Source of the DNA: Bretschneidera sinensis
Lineage: Eukaryota > Streptophyta > Magnoliopsida > Brassicales > Akaniaceae
Direction of reading: 5' to 3'
Assembly: GCA_023935145.1 (NCBI GenBank)
Contig: CM043705.1
Coordinates: forward strand, 17,882,501 to 17,946,500
Length of the DNA: 64,000 nucleotides
Positions 32,905-41,869 of the stretch are shown here, one piece after another (the first letter of the stretch is position 1; each line of letters begins with the position of its first letter). The notes below the pieces were generated by a model, which saw only the letters and a list, made by a program, of their open reading frames with translations, ran no database searches and had not been told where the DNA came from. Made by a program: the position numbers and the translations under genes.

Positions 32905-35900
32905 ATGGCAAATGGTGTGGCATCCTTCCAAGTCCCGACGCTCATCAATAACAATTACGACAACTGGAGTATCAAGATGAAGGCTCTTCTTGGCGCACAT
33001 GATGTTTGGGATATCGTAGAAAAAGGTTTTAGTGAGCCAGATAACGAAGCTGCGCTGACCACAGCTCAAAAGGATAGTTTGAAAGATGCGAGAAAGAGAG
33101 ACAAGAAAGCTCTCTACCTCATCTATCAAGCATTAGATGATGATGTTTTTGAGAAGATTTCGAGTGCAAGCTTTGCTAAGGAAGCGTGGGAAAAGCTGCA
33201 AACCTCTTACAAAGGATCCGAGCAAGTGAAGAAGGTCCGTCTCCAAACATTAAGAGGTGAATTCGAATCCTTACACATGAAAGTATCTGAGTCTATTTCA
33301 GATTATTTCTCAAGAGTAGTAGCTGTTTCTAATCAATTAAAAAGAAATGGTGAAAAGTTAGAGAATGTGAGGATAATAGAGAAGATACTCCGTTCATTGG
33401 ATTCCAAATTTGAGCACATCGTCGTGACGATTGAAGAAACTAAAGACTTGGAAGAAATGACGATCGAGCAACTCCAAGGATCATTACAAGCATATGAAGA
33501 GAAGCATAAGAAGAAGCAAGGGTTTACTGATCAACTCCTCAAGCTGCAATTCAAGGATATGCATGAAAGCCAAGGAGATGATAGAAACCAACGTGGCCGA
33601 GGCAGAGGTAGAGGCCGTGGACGAGGAGGAAATCGCGGTCGTGGACGAGGTTGGAATTACAACAACAACAATTCCAACAATAACTACGAGAAAGGAGAAA
33701 GCTCAACACGAGGCCGTGGAAGAGGCAATCTAAACTCGAGGAATGACAAATTTCAAGTTCGATGCTATAATTGTCAAAAGTTTGGGCATTATGCTTCAGA
33801 ATGTAGAGCTCCTAACAACAGAATTGAGGAGAAGGCCAACTATGTGGAGGAGAAGACCGATGATAAAGAAACTCTTCTTCTAGCACGAAAAGAGACTGAT
33901 GGTGTCCAAGCAAAATCTTGGTATCTTGACAGTGGTGCAAGCAATCACATGTGTGGAAGGAAAGACATGTTTGTGGAGCTGGACGAGTCAGTAAGTGGAA
34001 ATGTCTCATTTGGCGATGATTCCACAATAGCGGTAAAATGGAGAGGTAACATTCTTATCCGTTTGAAAGATGGGAGACATCAGTTTATTTCCAATGTCTA
34101 CTTTGTGCCCAATATGAAAAGTAACATCTTGAGTTTAGGACAACTGTTAGAGAAAGGTTATGATATTCATATGAAGGATCATAATCTTTCTATAAAAGAT
34201 GATAAGAATAACTTCATTGCTAAAGTACCGATGTCAAAGAATAGAATGTTCTTGATCAACATACAAAACGATGTTGCAAAGTGCTTGAAAGCTTGCTACA
34301 GAGATGCATCATGGCTATGGCATCTTCGTTTTGGGCATCTAAATTTTGGAGGTCTAAAGCTGCTATCCAAGAAGGAGATGGTGAAGGGACTACCTTGCAT
34401 CAACCATCCTGACCAGCTTTGTGAAGGGTGTCTAGTCGGGAAGCAATTCAGAAAAAGCTTTCCAAAGGAGTCAAACTCAAGAGCCAAGAAGCCACTCGAG
34501 CTCATCCATACCGATGTGTGCGGTCCTATCAAACCAAGCTCTCTCGGTAACAATAACTATTTTCTTCTCTTCATTGATGATTTTTCAAGAAAAACGTGGG
34601 TATATTTCTTGAAACAGAAGTCAGAAGTTTTCGAAGTCTTCAAGAAGTTCAAAGCTGCAGTAGAGAGAGAAAGTGGTAGAAAGATCAAAGCTATGAGATC
34701 CGACCGAGGAGGAGAATTTACTTCTAAGGAGTTTCAAGAGTTCTGTGAAGCAAATGGAATTCGTCGACCAATGACAGTTCCTAGATCCCCTCAACAAAAC
34801 GGCGTAGCGGAAAGAAAGAACCGAACTATCCTCAACATAGCTCGGAGTATGCTCAAAAGCAAGAAACTACCCAAGGAGTTTTGGGCTGAAGCTGTGGCGT
34901 GTGCGGTCTACTTATCCAACAGATCTCCAACAAGAAGTGTTTGGGGAAAGACACCGCAAGAAGCATGGAGTGGAAGAAAGCCCGACATCTCCCACCTAAG
35001 AGTTTTTGGAAGCATAGCCCATGTTCATGTTCCAGATGAGAAAAGAACAAAGCTTGATGATAAAAGCGAGAGTTTCATCTTCATTGGCTATGATGCAAAT
35101 TCAAAAGGCTACAAGCTATACAATCCGAACAATAAGAAGGTTGTGATCAGCCGAGATGTGGTGTTTGACGAAGAAGGACTATGGGATTTTGGATCTCATA
35201 TAGATGACTTCAATTTCTCTCCCCCGTTTGAAGATGAGCTGACACAAATAGAACAGCCTGGAGAAGCCCAACAAGAGCCAACAACTCCACCTACTTCACC
35301 AACATCAACTACCCACGGAGACGAGTCACCTTCATCATCTTCAAGTGGGAGTCAAAGTGAAAGAGATGTGCAACGAACAAGAAGCCTTCGAGATCTCTAT
35401 GAAGTGACTGAACGACAAGATAATCTTACATTATTTTGTTTATTTGCTGATTGTGAACCAATGAGCTATCAAGAAGCTGCAAAAGAAATGGAGTGGAGAG
35501 ATGCGATGAATGAAGAAATCAAGGCTATCGAGAAGAACGACACATGGGAACTTATTTCACTTCCCAAAGGACACAAGGCGATAGGTGTCAAATGGGTCTA
35601 CAAAACAAAGCGAAATGCTAAGGGAGAGATTGAAAGACACAAGGCGAGGCTTGTTGCAAAAGGCTACAGTCAAAAAGCTGGAATTGACTACGATGAGGTA
35701 TTCGCCCCTGTTGCTCGGTTGGAGACTATTAGACTAATTATTTCCTTGGCAGCTCAAAACAAGTGGAAGATACAACAAATGGATGTAAAGTCTGCCTTCC
35801 TAAATGGAGTTCTTGAAGAGGAAGTCTACATTCAGCAACCATCAGGCTACGAAGTCAAAGGCCACGAAGACAAGGTGTTGAAGTTGAAGAAAGCTCTTTA

Positions 35901-36894
35901 CGGGTTGAAACAAGCACCAAGGGCATGGAATAGTCGAATCGACAAGTACTTCCAAGAGAATGGCTTCAACAAATGTCCCTATGAGCATGCTCTATATATC
36001 AAGATCAAAGATGGAGATATTTTGATCGTGTGCCTCTATGTGGACGATTTGATCTTCACCGGAAGCAACCCAAGCATGTTCAATGAATTCAAGGAAGTGA
36101 TGACGAAGGAATTCGAGATGACAGACATGGGGCTCATGGCGTACTACCTTGGCATTGAAGTTAGGCAACAAAATGATGGAATTTTCATTTCACAGGAAAG
36201 CTATGCAAAGGAGATCCTGAAGAAGTTCAAGATGGAGAACTGTAAGCCGATAAGCACACCGATGGAATACGGAGTCAAGATGTCCAAACATGAAGAAGGC
36301 GAAAGTGTAGATCCAACATTTTTCAAAAGTTTGGTGGGAAGTCTACGCTACCTAACTTGCACGAGGTCCGATATTCTTCACGCAGTTGGATTGGTTAGTC
36401 GCTACATGGAATCTCCAACAACCACCCATTTTAAAGCCGCAAAGAGAATTCTTCGCTATCTAAAAGGTACAATTGACTTTGGCTTGTTCTATTCAGTTTC
36501 TAATGATTACAAGCTTGCTGGATATAGCGATAGTGATTGGGGTGGAGACATAGATAATCGAAGGAGCACTACTGGATTCGTATTTTTCATGGGAGATACT
36601 GCTTTCACATGGATGTCAAAGAAACAACCGATTGTCACATTGTCCACTTGTGAAGCAGAATATGTTGCTGCTACCTCATGCGTTTGTCATGCAATTTGGC
36701 TTAGAAATCTATTGAAGGAGATAGGCTTGATACAAGAAGAGCCGACCAAGGTTTATGTCGACAACAAGTCAGCCATTGCCTTAGCAAAGAATCCAGTATT
36801 CCATGATCGAAGCAAGCACATCGATATTCGCTACCACTATATAAGGGAGTGTGTTGCAAGAAAGGATGTGCAAGTTGAATATGTGAGGTCATAA
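32905..36894 (+). CDS. Copia gag-pol polyprotein, 1329 codons, stop just before the C-terminal tail
   Basis: It encodes the particle protein and enzymes for copying and integrating the element. Domains by residue: gag (about 1-285, with YDNWSIKMKALL near 18 and an RGRGRG-rich basic tract at 230-250); CCHC knuckle CYNCQKFGHYASEC (287-300); protease DSGAS (342-346); GAG-pre-integrase WHLRFGHLN with CEGC (about 473-515); integrase core (IHTDVCGP, IDDFSRKTWVYF, RSDRGGEF, PQQNGVAERKN); reverse transcriptase with KSAFLNG and YVDD (1045-1048); RNase H (YSDSDWGGD, LSTCEAEYVAA, DNKSAIALA). ATG 32905 is the first in-frame start after the leader. A TAA at 36892-36894 stops the frame just before the conserved DQVADIFTKPL tail, which remains readable in the same frame into the 3' LTR. 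Whether the truncated product works is unknown. Confidence 0.93.
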   Translation: MANGVASFQVPTLINNNYDNWSIKMKALLGAHDVWDIVEKGFSEPDNEAALTTAQKDSLKDARKRDKKALYLIYQALDDDVFEKISSASFAKEAWEKLQTSYKGSEQVKKVRLQTLRGEFESLHMKVSESISDYFSRVVAVSNQLKRNGEKLENVRIIEKILRSLDSKFEHIVVTIEETKDLEEMTIEQLQGSLQAYEEKHKKKQGFTDQLLKLQFKDMHESQGDDRNQRGRGRGRGRGRGGNRGRGRGWNYNNNNSNNNYEKGESSTRGRGRGNLNSRNDKFQVRCYNCQKFGHYASECRAPNNRIEEKANYVEEKTDDKETLLLARKETDGVQAKSWYLDSGASNHMCGRKDMFVELDESVSGNVSFGDDSTIAVKWRGNILIRLKDGRHQFISNVYFVPNMKSNILSLGQLLEKGYDIHMKDHNLSIKDDKNNFIAKVPMSKNRMFLINIQNDVAKCLKACYRDASWLWHLRFGHLNFGGLKLLSKKEMVKGLPCINHPDQLCEGCLVGKQFRKSFPKESNSRAKKPLELIHTDVCGPIKPSSLGNNNYFLLFIDDFSRKTWVYFLKQKSEVFEVFKKFKAAVERESGRKIKAMRSDRGGEFTSKEFQEFCEANGIRRPMTVPRSPQQNGVAERKNRTILNIARSMLKSKKLPKEFWAEAVACAVYLSNRSPTRSVWGKTPQEAWSGRKPDISHLRVFGSIAHVHVPDEKRTKLDDKSESFIFIGYDANSKGYKLYNPNNKKVVISRDVVFDEEGLWDFGSHIDDFNFSPPFEDELTQIEQPGEAQQEPTTPPTSPTSTTHGDESPSSSSSGSQSERDVQRTRSLRDLYEVTERQDNLTLFCLFADCEPMSYQEAAKEMEWRDAMNEEIKAIEKNDTWELISLPKGHKAIGVKWVYKTKRNAKGEIERHKARLVAKGYSQKAGIDYDEVFAPVARLETIRLIISLAAQNKWKIQQMDVKSAFLNGVLEEEVYIQQPSGYEVKGHEDKVLKLKKALYGLKQAPRAWNSRIDKYFQENGFNKCPYEHALYIKIKDGDILIVCLYVDDLIFTGSNPSMFNEFKEVMTKEFEMTDMGLMAYYLGIEVRQQNDGIFISQESYAKEILKKFKMENCKPISTPMEYGVKMSKHEEGESVDPTFFKSLVGSLRYLTCTRSDILHAVGLVSRYMESPTTTHFKAAKRILRYLKGTIDFGLFYSVSNDYKLAGYSDSDWGGDIDNRRSTTGFVFFMGDTAFTWMSKKQPIVTLSTCEAEYVAATSCVCHAIWLRNLLKEIGLIQEEPTKVYVDNKSAIALAKNPVFHDRSKHIDIRYHYIRECVARKDVQVEYVRS

Positions 36895-36992
36895 GATCAA
36901 GTTGCTGATATTTTTACTAAGCCACTGACAAGCGAAAACTTCATAAGATTAAGGAACTTACTAGGGGTCACAAGATCAAGTTTAAGGGGGGG

Positions 36993-37420
36993 TGTTGGAT
37001 CATAAACTTGATCCATTATGGGAGTCCAAAACCAAACTCAATCAAATTGGAGTCCAAGTCCATAATCAAGGTCCAAAACTACAAGCATTCTACCTAGAAT
37101 TTTATTGGTGTGGTAGTTGAGCATGTGAATCATTTGGTAACCTAAAATATTGTTAGAACCACCAAGAAAAATGAGGTGTATGGTTGTTGTAATTTTGGAT
37201 TAGTTTATTTGTGTGGTGTAGGATTGTTCTTAAGTAGTATAAATACCCCTCCCCATTTTGGTTTAATCATCAAGAAGAAGCAAGAGCTTCTAAGTGAGTG
37301 AAGAAGCAAAGTCTTCTAAGAGTGAGTTCTAGTATCTTCTTTCTTTTGAGTGAGAGTGCTCTTGTAATATCTCTTTGAGTTTGAATAAGAGTTGTTTGTG
37401 TGAGTGTTTTATTTCCAACA
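36993..37420 (+). mobile_element. 3' LTR of the young Copia
   Basis: 428 bp, matching 32045-32472 with two visible differences. It is preceded directly by a G-rich polypurine tract and followed by the target repeat GATAC. In-frame pol sequence runs a few codons into it. Confidence 0.95.
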
Positions 37421-37425
37421 GATAC

Positions 37426-38998
37426 TTCCATGACACAATCTGTCTATTCCGCTCCCGTGCTTATCCACTTTCTTTTCTTCTACCACAACTCTCCTTTGAT
37501 TGAAAGAGACCGTCACCTAGTGATCTAGCATCCAAGGAAGTAGTCCCATCCCACAGTACGATTCTCTCCTAGTCCAGGGATCCTTAACAAAATTTCGTAC
37601 AAGCAACTGGGGAACCATACTTCGCCTTAGAGGAGAATTTGAAGAATGAGATCAGAGTCGGTCTTTATCCTACTTTTACTTCTTCTTCATTGACGTCGAC
37701 CTTAATTGTAGAGGCATTATAGTTACTTGACCGCAGTCAAGAGCGACTATCCATCTTGGAACTAACCTTGCATCCCGGGAATCCATCTCTAAGTCCCTAG
37801 CAATAGGGATTGCAAGTCATCTTCTTTTTCCTCCTCAAACAGTGAAATGGGCACATCCCTTTTGCACCTATGAAAGAAGGAGAATTCAAAATTGACTACT
37901 CTAGAGTGAATCAGAGGCTTATCTTTACACCCTTTCTCCTACCTTTGAAGGTTTGGAATATCAAGAGAGAGTTGACGAAGAGCTTTACAAGTGACATTGA
38001 CCTTCTGAGCTTTACAAGTGATCAGCCTCCAAGAACTAGGGTTCAAAGGCACAAGAAGCCAATACTTTAGCTGTGAATGCTGCTTTAGGTATAGCAAAAT
38101 GTCCATACAATGAGTTTTCCAATCTTTCGACTAAAAATGGTCTGGTGGCTAGAAGAATTAAAATATCACTAGTCTTCCCCGGAATAGACATATATTAGTA
38201 TGATTGGGAAATGTTTGCTTTTTTTAGGCAGCCATCAGGTATTCATTTTAGGAGGTCGTAGTTCAGCCCTCAAAGAATCTTTTCAGGTTGAGATCAGCGA
38301 GACAAAGGGCTTGGGATCAGCCAGCACCTGGAGCGGAGAGGCCGAGGTCTAAGTAATAAGTATGATATTCTTTGGGATGGAAGTCGTCAAAAGTATGGAT
38401 TCTTTCTGCCTTCTGGCTTTAAATCTTCTAGGTAAAATGGCATCCTAAAGAGATTTATTGTGCTGTCGAGAGAATTTGTTAGAATAGCTAGAATCGGAGA
38501 ATTAGTAGTACGAATTATGCCCGAATGGCCTATAAATTCCCAAATAGCCTGAGTTAGCTTGAGTTGCCCGAATGGCCTAAATGACCAAATAACCTAAAAC
38601 CTGACAAATAACCTGCAAATAGCGCATAAACCAAGAGTTGGTCTTCAGAAGGGAGTTTATTGAATCGTGTTACATTGCCTCCTTTGCCTTTTATCGATAG
38701 GTAGCAGTAAAGAGATACCCCTCCCTGTCAGATGTTTAGAAATCGATTTTTGACATCGAAAAATGGTCATAAAATGGCTTTGTCAATAAATAAACTCTCA
38801 ATGGTTGTACAGGAACTGGACCAGGCTTTAAGCTTTTCTTGGGAGCACCTACCGTAGAGGCTCCTAGTTGACTAATTGGATTGGATCTCCTTGCTTTGAG
38901 ACATTCTTCTCTCTTTTTCCATCTCATATACGTGCAAAAGTTAGCAAGCCTTATTTCACTCATGTGAGGTCCAGCAATTAGAAACTTTTAAATCTCAT
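37426..38998. other. Unassigned higher-GC spacer, segment 2 (possibly organelle-derived)
   Basis: Continuation of segment 1 after the GATAC target repeat. No gene recognised; ORFs are short and featureless. The end (CTCAT, 38994-38998) is the target repeat of the chromodomain Gypsy. Confidence 0.4.
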
Positions 38999-39125
38999 TG
39001 TGATACCTGTATTCGTAAAATAAAGGTAAAAAAATAAATTAATAAATATAACATGAAATTAAAATCATATAGTTTACGCAAAGGATTTAGTATTAAACAA
39101 AATAGTTATTTTAAAATAAAAAAAA

Positions 39126-39320
39126 TTTGGGATGTGGACGGCATTAAAGGATTTTTGGGACATGAACGTCATTAAAAGATTTTTGGGACATAGACGGCAT
39201 TAAAAGATTTTTGGGATGTGGATGTCACTAAAGTATTTTTGTGATGTGGATGTCATTAAAAGATTTTTGGAACGTGGATGTCATTAAAGGATTTTTAGGA
39301 CGTGGACGTCATTAAAAGAA
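39126..39320 (+). repeat. 28-bp repeat x7 with ACGTGG and GACGTCA motifs (5' LTR)
   Basis: Unit is TTTTTGGGACGTGGACGTCATTAAAGGA or a variant. Intact units hold ACGTGG (ABRE/G-box-like) and GACGTCA (complement TGACGTC, as-1/C-box-like). Several units show ATGT or ACAT in place of ACGT, as expected from loss of methylated CpG. The 3' LTR has only five units. Confidence 0.85.
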
Positions 39321-39640
39321 AAGAAGTAAAAAAAAACTTTGGACATAAACATCAAGAATCAAGAAAAAGAAAGAAAAGAATAAAAATAAATAAAATATAC
39401 TATTTATTTTTTTATTTTTTTCTTTAAAAAAGTCAACAAAAGTTGGCAGTAGGTGGCAGCGCCTTCTGCCAAGCAAAACAAAGGAAAGGTAGAGTTTCAA
39501 ATGAAACTCTGCAAGTCTTGCACGTTTCATGAAACGTGGAGACAATGTAGAATGTGCAGGGGGGTTAAAGACAGATGGTGTAAGTAAACTGACGCTGCCG
39601 AGATTTTTGTGTAGCGAGGCATGTATATATATATACACTG

Positions 39641-39668
39641 ATGTGAAATCTGTTTACAGATTTCACAT
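39641..39668. repeat. Perfect 13-bp inverted repeat after the LTR TATA box
   Basis: ATGTGAAATCTGT, spacer TT, then its complement ACAGATTTCACAT. It is conserved unchanged in the 3' LTR at 46474-46501 despite divergence around it. If transcription starts about 30 bp after the TATA box, the hairpin would sit at or near the RNA 5' end. Confidence 0.85.
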
Positions 39669-40511
39669 ACTCTCTTTCAATCTCTCGTTTTTCTCAACAT
39701 ATTTGCGGACTCAAAAAAATGCTGGAAGAGCAAAATCAGGAAAAACAATTAGAGAAATAGAAAGTAATAATATAGTGTTTATTTTTGAATTTCTGACATT
39801 TATAAAAATTTCCAGAAAGTCAAAGTGAGAATTTTCAAAGTGTGTGGTTTATATCGAATTGAAGAATAAATTAGAAAATTTATACAAATATGATGTCAGG
39901 TGTTGACGATCTACAACTGGGGGAATTTCTGAGAGAAACGGGAAAGGTAAGAAGGTGATCCACGGGTAGTTTTAAGGGCTACGTGGTGAGTTGGATTTAC
40001 TTTAAGTAGTCTAAATAAAAATATAAAAAAAATGAAATATCTAGTGATAATATTAAAATAAATTATTAATATATGTTTTGGTGATAGATGAAAAAAAAAT
40101 TGATTTATGGGTATGATAGGAAATTTGGACATGTAGAAATATTTTTTGGTGAGAAATAATATTTTTTGGAATAATAAGTTTATTTGAGAAAAAAGCAATA
40201 AATAAATTATTGATGAGTTATATTGATGTTTTAATATGAATTATGATGAGATGAAATTTAGTGGATCATGACAAGTTTTGATGGATTAATTGATATGATT
40301 TAGGATGGAATTTGGGTGAATCTTGACAAGCTTTAATGGATTATTTGATGTGATTTGGGATGAGAGAGTCTTAGTGAAAAATTTTATATAAATTTGAGAA
40401 TGATCAGGAATGCCAATTTAATTGTTTTAAAAATTTTGTTGTTTTTATATTACTGTTCATATGTTCATTTGATATCATTATTCATATGCATATGCATTAA
40501 ATGAAAAAGAA

Positions 40512-40701
40512 AAGAACAGAGAAGGCAGCCAATCTAATGAAAATGAAAGAACCAAGAAGGCAACCGGTCTAATTGAAAAACTGTGATAGCCGGTATATGC
40601 TGGAAATAAATTCTGTGACAGTCGGGATAAGCTGTAAAGAACCGGGAAGGCAGCCGGTCTAAATGAGAATGAAAGAACCGGGAAGGCAATCGGTCTAAGA
40701 T
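40512..40701 (+). repeat. Repeats of GAACCGGGAAGGCAGCCGGT (5' LTR)
   Basis: Four units with changes. Each intact unit has ACCGG and CCGGT separated by eight or nine bases, a small hairpin. Five units stand in the 3' LTR (about 47379-47601), and a related form (AACCGGGAGGGGGCCGGT) is in the solo LTR near 53635. Confidence 0.75.
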
Positions 40702-40782
40702 AATAACAACCTGTCAACAGGTGGAAAGACGTTCCCATCATAATCATTCATACATTGCATCTGTTTTAATTATTGTTGCATT

Positions 40783-41222
40783 ATTGAAATGTTGAGGTGT
40801 GATGTATTATTGTGAATACAATTATAGATTATTGAGTCTCACAGAAAGAGACAGTTATGAAGATAATAGTATTGAAATACTGAGGTGTGATGTATTATTG
40901 TGAATACAATTATAGATGATTGAGTCTCACACAAAGAGACAGTTATGAAGATAATAGTATTGAAATGCTGAGGTGTGATATATTATTGTGAATATCATTA
41001 TAAATGATTGAGTCTCACAAAAAAAGACAACAATGATGATAAGAATATTAAAATGTTGAGATGTGGAATATTATTATGAATTTCATTATAGATGATTGAG
41101 TCTCACAAAAAGAGATGGTTATGATGATAAGATTATTAAAATGATGAGATATGGTATATTGTTGTGAATTTAATTATAGATGGTTGAGTCTCATAGAAAG
41201 AGACAGTTATGGTGATAAGAAC
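40783..41222 (+). repeat. 88-bp tandem repeat x5 (5' LTR)
   Basis: Units start at 40783, 40871, 40959, 41047 and 41135, exactly 88 bp apart, each containing ATTGARATGCTGAGGTGTG and GATTGAGTCTCACA. The 3' LTR has the same five-unit array from 47684. Confidence 0.92.
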
Positions 41223-41777
41223 CATCTAAATGATGGACTTTATGATGTGAACCTCATTACGAGGTAATTATGAGATAATTGATGGTCTTAAGGTGGATCA
41301 ACGATTGAGAAAAAGATATTGATAGATAATGAATCATATGACATGTGTAATGATAGTAGAAAGTTGTCATCAGGTTATGTGAAAAATAAAAGATTAAATA
41401 TTAAAAGATTATTTATGGAATTTGGAATACTTTTAGTAAATTTAATTCACTGAGCTTGTGAAACTCACTCCTCATTGTACAATAATTTTCAGGTAGCAGG
41501 CTTGGCAAATAGTTTGGTGAGTTGAGGTTCAGAAGAAATCATTTTCTGTAAGCCGCGTACGTGTCATCATCCTCAGACTAATGAGAAAATAAAATGAAAA
41601 ATTTATTTGTAAATCTTCATGCATTTTACGTTGTATAGAATGCTTAAAGATCAGATTGATGTAAAGTTCTTTTGGTAATATTTATTTTTATTGTGGCATA
41701 TATGTGTCGTGTTGTGATTTCAAAATGTGATGACACCGTCTCGGGGGTGGCCAACCTGGGATGGGTCGTTAAAATTT

Positions 41778-41790
41778 TGGTATCAGAGCC
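41778..41790 (+). other. Primer-binding site of the chromodomain Gypsy
   Basis: TGGTATCAGAGCC lies four bases after the 5' LTR, complementary to initiator-Met tRNA. Confidence 0.8.
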
Positions 41791-41869
41791 TTAGGTTTTT
41801 AAGATTTTGTAGACTGCATAAAAAGTAAGAAAGTGGAATATTAAAATAAGTAATAATGAACAGTCTGAG

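Larger units (their letters stand above)
32045..37420 (+). mobile_element. Young, nearly intact Copia element
   Basis: Two 428-bp LTRs (32045-32472 and 36993-37420) begin TGTTGG and end CCAACA. They differ at two sites that I can see (C/T in GAGCATGYGAATC; A/G in TTTGTGTRGTG). The 5-bp target repeat GATAC is at 32040-32044 and 37421-37425. A primer-binding site follows the 5' LTR and a purine tract (AAGTTTAAGGGGGGG) precedes the 3' LTR. The interior holds one gag-pol frame. It is complete in structure and the youngest datable insertion here. Confidence 0.95.
38999..41773 (+). mobile_element. 5' LTR of the chromodomain Gypsy
   Basis: About 2775 bp. It contains seven 28-bp ACGT-type repeats (39126-39320), a TATATATATATA box near 39623, a 13-bp inverted repeat just after it (39641-39668), ACCGG-N8-CCGGT-like repeats (about 40512-40701) and five 88-bp tandem units (40783-41222). 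Confidence 0.9.
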
